Assembly: GCA_964058805.1 (NCBI GenBank)
Contig: CAXKVV010001110.1
Coordinates: forward strand, 1 to 27,994
DNA: 27,994 nt
Source of the DNA: Schoenoplectus triqueter
Lineage: Eukaryota > Streptophyta > Magnoliopsida > Poales > Cyperaceae
Reading direction: 5' to 3'
Both the position numbers and the translations under genes were made by a program. Positions 22,471 to 27,994 of this stretch are shown piece after piece. The notes beneath the pieces are model-generated. The model was not told the DNA's origin and made no database searches. It worked only from the letters and a program-made list of their open reading frames with translations. The first letter of the stretch is position 1; every line of letters starts with the position of its first letter.

Positions 22471-24074
22471 TCGACTCCCGTTTTCATGTTTTGCGCTCTT
22501 GGACTCGCTTTTGATGGTACCGAGGGCGTCGGCTCCCGTTTTCATATTTTTTGCACACAGACTCGTTTTCGGCGGTACCGAGCGCGTCGGGTCTTATTTT
22601 CAAGTTTTACGCTCCCGGACTCATTTTCAGTTGTACCGAGGGCGTCGGGTCCCGTTTTCATGTTTTGTGCTCCCGGACTCGTTTTCGGCATTACCGAGGG
22701 CGTCGGCTCCCATTTTCATATTTTGCTCGCTCGGTCTCGATTTCGGCGGTACCGAGGGCGTCGAGTCACGTTTTCAAGTTTTGCGCGCCCGGACTCCTTT
22801 TCAGCTGTACTGTGGGCGTCGTATCACATTTTCAAGTTTTGCGCGCGCGGACTCATTTTCAACGATATTGAGGGCGTCGGGTCCCGTTTTCATATGTTGG
22901 CACGCCCTGACTCGTTTTTGGCGAATACGAGGGTGCCAGGTATCGTTTTCATGTTTTGCGCTCCCAGAGTTGTTTCCAACGGTACCGAGGGCGTCGAGTC
23001 CCGTTTTCATGTTTTGCGCGCCCCGTTTCGTTTTCGGCGGTATCGAGGGCATCGGCTCAAGTTTTCATGTTTTACGCTCCTGGACTTGTTTTCAGCGGTA
23101 CCCATGGCGTCGTCTCCCGTTTTCAAGTTTTGCGCGTCTGGACTCGTTTTCGGCGATACCGAGGGCGTCAGGTCCCATTTTCATATTTTGCGCTCCCTGA
23201 CACATTTTCGGCAGAACGGATGGCGTCGAGTCCCGTTTTCTTTTTTGCGTGCCCGGACTCATTTTCGACGGTACCGAGGGTGCCGAGTCCTGTTTTCATG
23301 TTTTGCGCTTCCATAGTCGTTTCCCGCGGTACCGAGGGCGTCGTGTCTCGTTTTCTTGTTTTGTGCTCCCAGACTCGTTTTCGGCGGTATCAAGGGCGTC
23401 GGGTCCTGTTTTCATGTTTTGCGCGCCCGGACTCATTTTTCGGCGGTACCAAGAGCGTCAGCTATCGTTTTCTTGTTTTGCGCTCCTAGACTCGTTGTTG
23501 GCAGTACCGAGGGCGTCGGCTCCCGTTTTCATGTTTTGCGCGCCCGGACTCATTTTCGGCGGTACTAAGGGCGTCGGGTCCCGTTTTCAAGTTTTTGCGC
23601 TCCTGTACTCATTTTTGTCGGTACCGAGGGCGTCATGTGGCGTTTTCATATTTTGTGCGTCCGGACTCATTTTCGACGTTACCGAGGGCGTCGCGTCCTG
23701 TTTTCATGTTTTGCGCGCCCAGACTCGTTTCCCGTGGTACCGAGGGCGTGAGGTCCCTTTTTCAAGTTTTGTACTCCCGGAGTCGTTTTCGACGATATTG
23801 CGAGCATCGGGAACCAATTTCATGTTTTACGCTCCCTGACTCGTTTTCGGCGGTACCGAGGGTGTCGGGTCTCGTTTTCATGTTTTGCGTGCCCATACTC
23901 GTTTTCAACGGTACCGAGGGCGTCGGGTCCCGTTTTCATGTTTTGCGTGCCCATACTCGTTTTCAACGGTACTGAGGGCTTCGGGTCCTATTTTGAAGTA
24001 TAGCGCGCCCAGACTCATTTTCGGCGGTACCGAGAGCGTCTGAAACCGATTTCATGTTTTACGCTCCAGGACTT
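22471..24074 (+). repeat. GC-rich 58-bp minisatellite, about 28 copies
   Basis: The monomer runs CCGTTTTCATGTTTTGCGC, then GCCCGGACTCGTTTTCGG, then CGGTACCGAGGGCGTCGG. The TTTTCAWGTTTT anchor recurs from 22481 to 24050 about every 58 bp. The consensus is CpG-rich and carries a GGTACC hexamer in many copies, in sharp contrast to the AT-rich satellite next to it. Because 58 leaves a remainder of 1 on division by 3, and the plus-strand consensus has no stop triplet in any frame, long frames open in all three plus frames (up to 283 codons). They encode the same 58-residue periodic peptide (for example FMFCAPGLVFGGTEGVGSRF). The minus strand has a TGA once per monomer. I treat these frames as by-products, not genes. 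Confidence 0.95.
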
Positions 24075-24077
24075 CGC

Positions 24078-24230
24078 CATATAACAAATACAAAAAGTAC
24101 TCCATCTTAGCATTTATATGATACAAATGATCTATTTATAATAAAAATTAAATCTCTACCAAAAAATTCTGATATAAATGAACCTTTCTTAAAGTACACC
24201 ATATAACAAATACAAAAAATCTCCTTAACA
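24078..24230 (+). repeat. Bracketing direct repeat, right copy, in a 121-bp duplication
   Basis: Positions 24115-24199 match 7305-7390 in the same orientation (TACAAATGATCTATTTATAA ... AACCTTTCTTAAAGTACAC). This copy sits within a local direct duplication: CCATATAACAAATACAAAAA occurs at 24078 and again at 24199, a period of 121 bp. The minisatellite ends a few bases before the first of these. Confidence 0.8.
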
Positions 24231-24320
24231 TTGCTTGCAAATTAATTATAGTATGATATACCATGACAACCTGCCAAATAAATTTGCTACGATAGATGAT
24301 GAGATGAGAAATATACTCAA

Positions 24321-24472
24321 CAATATAACTATTGAGGAGAGGTAACATATACTTGGGGAAACTAGAAAATACAAAAATAAAATAAAAATAAAAATAGAGT
24401 TTTGTTGGTGGAACGGGATCTTTATGCTTCAAAGACAGTATAACTATGAAGAGAAGTAACATATAAGTGGGG
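24321..24472 (+). repeat. Imperfect direct duplication, ~37-bp core
   Basis: CAATATAACTATTGAGGAGA..GGTAACATATACTTGGGG (24321-24358) is repeated imperfectly at 24436-24472. Between them GGTGGAACGGGATCTTTATG (24407) has a second partner, GGTGGAACAGGATCTTCCTG, at 24687. The pattern indicates small segmental duplications around the following element. Confidence 0.45.
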
Positions 24473-24662
24473 GAGGGGTGAAGCCACACTATAGCGGAGG
24501 GACGTCGCCTCCTATTAGAAAAAAAAAAAAATCTTCGTAATGATTTATATTTAAAAAAATAAAAAATATATGTCTATATGAAAGATTTTTTTTTTTTAAT
24601 TTTGACTTCTTAAAAAATATATGTTTGCCCTTCAAACCGAAAGTCTAACTCCGCCTCAGACT
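24473..24662. mobile_element. Possible MITE with GAGGCGGAG-type ends
   Basis: The left end GAGGGGTGAAGCCAC and the reverse complement of the right end, TGAGGCGGAGTTAG, form a weak inverted pair around an A/T-rich core of about 190 bp. Ends resembling GGGGCGGAGCCA are common on dispersed plant elements. I find no target duplication, so this is tentative. Confidence 0.35.
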
Positions 24663-24720
24663 AAAGAATCTAAATAAATATAGGATGGTGGAACAGGATC
24701 TTCCTGCTTCGGAAATAGAC

Positions 24721-25185
24721 GTAAACACAAAAGGATTCAAATCAAATTTTAATTATCCAGACTTAAATACTTTCCGCGCACTCAGAGGAAATGAAATATG
24801 CATGAAATAAAGATGTTTCCACGCACAACAGTAGTAAAAAAAAAAATATCATCCACCTCAATAAAAATTTGTTTCCTCAACTATCCAACCATTTGGTCGT
24901 TTAATAAGAGGAGCATGAATATTTATTTTGTTCGTCCGATATTTAGTAAAAATATACACATAAGAAAAAGTTCATTTTCATTTATCAAGAAAAGAATATT
25001 GTTCCTTCAGGAAAAGCACAAGTGTCCATCTATTTTGTTAGTAAACTAAATCATAAGACGATAGGAAAAAAAATAACACAAGAAAAAACAAACATGAATG
25101 CTTGCATTATGTGAAAGTTCGCTCAAAAACTTAGGAGATGTTAAATGCAAATTACAACAATTTAAAATTTTAATTTTGTATGTTT
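24721..25185. other. AT-rich intergenic DNA, nothing recognised
   Basis: It includes an 83-codon frame at 24798-25049 rich in K, I, F and S with no recognisable domain, best explained by base composition. No RNA gene or repeat structure was supported. Confidence 0.5.
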
Positions 25186-25310
25186 TAAAAAAAATTGAGA
25201 TAAGTTTTTTTCAGATACATATTTAAAAGAGACATTCTAATCAAATTTCAAACATGTAATCTTCATACAAAGAATATCATCTTAACCACTAAGCCAAAAC
25301 TGGCTCGAAT
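25186..25310 (-). mobile_element. Probable tRNA-derived SINE fragment
   Basis: On the minus strand, TGGCTTAGTGGTTAAG (plus positions 25281-25296) fits the RNA polymerase III A box TRGCNNAGYNGG. About 42 bp downstream, GTTTGAAATTT (25243-25253) sits where the B box (GGTTCRANNCC) should be, though it is degenerate. That spacing matches a tRNA-type internal promoter. It runs into T- and A-rich sequence near 25186. No folded tRNA can be formed, so this is a decayed SINE and not a tRNA gene. Confidence 0.45.
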
Positions 25311-26240
25311 TTCTTTATTTTTAATTCTTTTAATTGAATTCCAGATTACAAAATAAAATATCAACGAAAATTTATTTAAATGGGAATGAAGAATTTGAAA
25401 AAACCAGTAGTTTGTTATATATCCGCATTGATACATTTTTAAAGCCTTAATCTATTGCAACTTTCTACATCTCGTCAACTGTTTTTACTTTTTAGTATTT
25501 AATTTCAATCCTGAATTCTTAAAAAATAAAGTACATCTAATCAACTGTTTTTATCTATCACTGCCGGTAAAACAAAAAAGATGCCGGCTGATGTTACTGT
25601 TACCGGTGTCAGCCCAGGGCTGGCTCTCTCCTCTAAATTTTCAAAAATATTCGAAAAACATATATAATTTTATAAAAATAAATAAATTTTATATATCTAA
25701 TTTTTTTAATATTTTTTTTATAATAAATATCTGACCGCTCCAACTTCACTTCTCCAATCTAAAATTATGACTTCGCTCTTATTTTCTATTTTTTACTATT
25801 AATCAGGTTATTACTATACATGGTTGAACAGTCAAATATGGCCTTTTCACAAAGTCCAAGCATCGATTGCAATTTGCACCTCGATGATTTGATGTATGAG
25901 GCAGAGCCATCACAATAGTCAAAGGCATCTGTCATGTTTTCACACACTACATTAACACTAGCTAGCGATCAGTATATCCACGTGTGACGGGTCACTTTTT
26001 TTTTAATCTCCGTGTGAATACAAGTTTTTGCAAGGAATAAGTCAGGAGTGGGAACTGTGGAGATATGACGGGGTATTTGTTGTCGGTGTACCAAAAGGAG
26101 CTATCATGATTGCATGATCATTTGATATTTCATTCAAAATTATTAAATTTAGAGCGTTGCAAAATTTACATAAGTTCGATTGTTTTTATGACAAACAAAA
26201 GACCCTTCGAATCTACAAGTCAGGTTCTCATCTCAATCTT
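25311..26240. other. Intergenic DNA between SINE and promoter
   Basis: AT-rich with no supported gene. Around 25608-25785 there is a stretch from CAGCCCAGGGCTGGCTC to ATTATGACTTCGCTC that resembles decayed transposon ends, but inverted pairing is too weak to call. Confidence 0.5.
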
Positions 26241-26245
26241 ATCTA

Positions 26246-26417
26246 TGGGCCTTTGAAAAGCATCCCATGAGGCCCATATCCCGAACTAATATTACTCCGT
26301 ATGATTTATACTATGAACCAGCCCATTATCAGCCCAATTATATCTGAGCTATCTCAATTCTTATCCAATCGCCATTGCCTCTTTCTCCACCTCTCTCTCG
26401 TGGTCATGGCAGCGTAA
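26246..26417 (+). promoter_or_regulatory. RPL13 promoter: four site II elements, Y-patch, 3-codon uORF
   Basis: TGGGCC lies at 26246-26251, GGCCCA at 26271-26276 and AGCCCA at 26320-26325 and 26331-26336. These are TGGGCY (site II) motifs in both orientations, known as binding sites for TCP-type factors in plant genes for cytosolic and organelle translation. A pyrimidine patch (TTTCTCCACCTCTCTCTC, about 26382-26399) marks a likely transcription start zone. Just after it a minimal upstream frame, ATGGCAGCGTAA (26406-26417), would lie in the leader if transcription begins at the patch. No convincing TATA box is placed at the right distance. Confidence 0.6.
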
Positions 26418-26498
26418 AAGCTCAAAAGAGCCTATTCATAGCTTCATTGAGCACTACTGCTTACAAAGAACTATATTAAAGAGGTCTCGGCCGCATCA

Positions 26499-26759
26499 AT
26501 GGCGACCACCATTCCCACTTCAGCGTTTATCGTCACTCCACACCGTCCAGCTGGTAGAAGCTCGCCGATTTGTGTTCAGAAATCTCAGTTCGCTGGTTCT
26601 TCTCCTTCTTCTTCGTTCGGGGTTTCTTTGAGCGTCAAGAGACCTTCTCTGAGGATGGTTTCGTTCAAGTCTGTGCGATGTGAGGTGAGTGATGCACGCA
26701 CCCCACTGATTCCAACCGAGCAAAGGTGGATGTTTGAGGAATCCGAAATCAACGGCCCG
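26499..26759 (+). CDS. RPL13: Plastid ribosomal protein uL13c, exon 1 (transit peptide)
   Basis: This exon encodes residues 1-87 of the nuclear-encoded chloroplast 50S subunit protein L13. The ATG is followed by an Ala codon. An in-frame TGA at 26448-26450 upstream fixes this as the first usable start. Residues 1 to about 60 are rich in Ser, Thr, Pro and basic residues and nearly lack acidic ones, as in a chloroplast transit peptide; cleavage is plausible near SVRCEVSD. Residues 65-87 (TPLIPTEQRWMFEESEINGP) form the plant-specific N-terminal extension before the bacterial L13 core. The exon ends in phase 0 at a CCG/GTAAAC donor (intron starts at 26760). The identification rests on the join to exon 2. 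Frames on the opposite strand here are shadows. Confidence 0.92.
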
Positions 26760-27334
26760 GTAAACTCCTTTTTCGATTTCTGTAGTTAATGTTGATAGTT
26801 CGTTTAAATTTCGCAAATTTATGACCCTTTGCAAATAGTGATACTTTATTCAGGTGCAATGTGAGTACTCTATAGAGGGGTTTCCATGTGAGTACTGTAA
26901 AGTTTTTTTTTTTAAGTACGCCCATTTCATTACTGAAACAATTAAATTACAGACAAAAAACAAAAAAAAAAAACCTACAACTAACCAATTTTGATTAAGC
27001 CCACTAGGAAAACAGATTCAGTACTGTAAATGTGATTGATATAAAGAGGAGAAATGTTGTCATTAGTAACATAAACGAAAATAATTAATTCTTCTTTCTG
27101 GATGGTGTATATGTGACCAAATAGTCCCGAGTGAAAGATGTGGGTCATAAATTAGACACATGATTCTCATAGCTTCTTTTTTAAGTGCATCTTGTGTTTA
27201 CACCTTTGCAATGGACAGTAATCTCAATGGTTCTGCACACATAAATGAGGAATGATAGGAAGGTATTGGCTTAATAAATAATCTATAAAACACTGAGTAT
27301 GATGTTATAACAAAATTTGCCTCCATGATTGTAG
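26760..27334 (+). other. RPL13 intron 1 (575 bp)
   Basis: It starts GTAAAC and ends GATTGTAG, phase 0. It contains a T-run (26905-26915) and an A-run (about 26963-26974) around TTAATTACAG-type AT-rich sequence, possibly an old retro-inserted fragment, and a short direct repeat ATGTGAGTACT (26859 and 26886). Open frames here (for example 27198-27413 on the minus strand) are not supported as genes. Confidence 0.85.
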
Positions 27335-27520
27335 GATATATGGAACAAAACATGGTATCCGAAAGCAGCCGACCATATAAATACCGAAAAGACATGGTAC
27401 ATTGTGGATGCAACTGACAAAATTCTTGGCCGTCTTGCCTCGACTATAGCGAATTACATCAGAGGAAAGAATCTTGCGACATACACGCCCAGTGTTGACA
27501 TGGGTGCTTATGTTGTCGTG
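27335..27520 (+). CDS. RPL13: Plastid ribosomal protein uL13c, exon 2 (L13 core, partial)
   Basis: 62 codons, residues 88-149 of the precursor. It begins [14 protein letters not shown] and continues with [18 protein letters not shown] and [21 protein letters not shown]. This is the N-terminal half of the universal L13 fold: the WYxVDAxxxxLGRLA strand-helix start and the GK-YTP-VD-GDYVVV segment conserved from E. coli RplM to plastids. Unlike the bacterial protein it carries an N-terminal extension. The acceptor is TTGTAG/GAT and the donor GTG/GTATAT, again phase 0, so the expected VNAEKV continuation must lie in exon 3 beyond the window. The protein is an early-assembling component of the plastid large subunit. 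The gene is cut by the window edge and shows no frameshift. Confidence 0.95.
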
Positions 27521-27994
27521 GTATATTACTCTTTTTTTTACAGATTTACCAATTTTTTTGAAGAATATGTAAATTCCGCAGACATCTAAACTTTTCCTGT
27601 TTTAATAGTTTAATCTGCATCAGAAAAGCCATGCCTGGTGGTAGTTTTAGATAGTTCAACAACAAACAACAGCAAAGCCTTTAATCCCAAATAAATTGGG
27701 GTAGGCTAGAAATGAAACACAATCCGAGATAGTTACAGAATGTTCAACATTTTAGCAATAAGAACAACAAAGCCTTTAATCCCAAATAAATTGAGGTAGG
27801 TTAAATGTTCAACATTTTAGCATTTTTTTAAAAATCTCCAATCTCCATAATTGGACTAGTTAATGTTAATATGCTAACAAACTACGATAAGGTCCAACGA
27901 AGAAACTAATATTTTACTTGGACAGGGATATCAGGACTTATGATGTTTTATGAGAATATTTGACTATAAGTTTTTAATTTCTGTTGGACAAACA
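27521..27994 (+). other. RPL13 intron 2 (partial) with a duplicated plant repeat
   Basis: Starts GTATAT and runs off the window. It holds two direct copies of AAAGCCTTTAATCCCAAATA ..TTGRGGTAGG (about 27674-27709 and 27770-27804), each followed by GTTCAACATTTTAGCA (about 27742 and 27805). The AACAACAAAGCCTTTAATCC word is the signature of a very widespread dispersed plant repeat, probably a retroposon tail. The second copy lacks the middle part of the first. Confidence 0.75.

Noticed and set aside
22427..23975. Several long plus-strand frames (up to 283 codons) in the GC-rich region as protein-coding genes
   Set aside because: They lie in all three frames over a 58-bp tandem repeat whose consensus has no plus-strand stops. 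They encode the same periodic peptide, with no domain, intron or promoter signal.
7391..24074. CRISPR array
   Set aside because: Repeats are contiguous with no unique spacers, monomers are far too long or contiguous, and the genome is a plant's.
24148..24489. 113-codon minus-strand frame as a membrane protein
   Set aside because: The hydrophobic composition follows from AT-rich DNA, and it spans the 24.1-24.5 kb duplications. No family resemblance.
24798..25049. 83-codon plus-strand frame as a gene
   Set aside because: Rich in Lys, Ile, Phe and Ser from A/T-rich codons, with no domain or conserved pattern.
25243..25296. tRNA gene on the minus strand
   Set aside because: Only the A box is good. 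The B box is degenerate and no acceptor or anticodon stems form, so a SINE remnant is the better reading.
26520..26834. 104-codon minus-strand frame opposite RPL13 exon 1
   Set aside because: It is the antisense shadow of the transit-peptide exon and runs into intron 1.

Overview
This window is nuclear DNA from a flowering plant, probably a eudicot. The evidence is one intron-containing nuclear gene for a plastid ribosomal protein (uL13c / RPL13), AT-rich intergenic DNA, a Ty1/copia Tork-like remnant, several foldback MITEs, a tRNA-type SINE, and a large satellite block. I cannot name the species. Nothing looks bacterial or organellar.

Layout. 1-1160: the 3' end of a decayed copia retrotransposon on the minus strand (3' LTR 165-438, RNase H remnant 650-1160). 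1338-2588: a DNA element with long imperfect terminal inverted repeats, whose left arm is split by a second repeat (1402-1822). 3204-3515: a foldback MITE flanked by TGTA. 3891-4330: an unrecognised decayed coding fragment on the minus strand. 4741-5600: a GACCCG-rich repeat, a cluster of CATCTGTT/AACAGATG palindromes and a pyrimidine tract. 6302-6673: a 372-bp foldback element with a perfect 9-bp target duplication (Mutator type).

7391-24074 is the main feature. First comes about 15 kb of AT-rich satellite with a monomer of about 183 bp, organised as a 15-monomer higher-order repeat (HOR) of 2752 bp. It has four near-identical units, a fifth truncated unit, and diverged, deletion-bearing edges. 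It abuts a GC-rich, CpG-rich 58-bp minisatellite of about 28 copies (22471-24074). The plus strand of that minisatellite has no stop codons in its consensus in any frame, which produces many overlapping but probably meaningless ORFs. The whole two-satellite block is bracketed by two direct copies of an 85-bp sequence (7305-7390 and 24115-24199).

24078-26240: AT-rich intergenic DNA with small duplications, a probable MITE and a SINE. 26246-27994: promoter, exon 1, intron 1, exon 2 and part of intron 2 of the RPL13 gene, which runs off the right edge. Its promoter carries four site II (TGGGCY-type) elements, as expected for a nuclear gene of the translation or organelle programme. It lies only about 2.2-2.4 kb from the satellite block.

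RPL13 is the only gene that looks functional. The other open reading frames of 60-280 codons are products of satellite periodicity or of AT-rich sequence. Functionally the window is one housekeeping gene next to a compact, probably heterochromatic satellite island in transposon-rich intergenic DNA.
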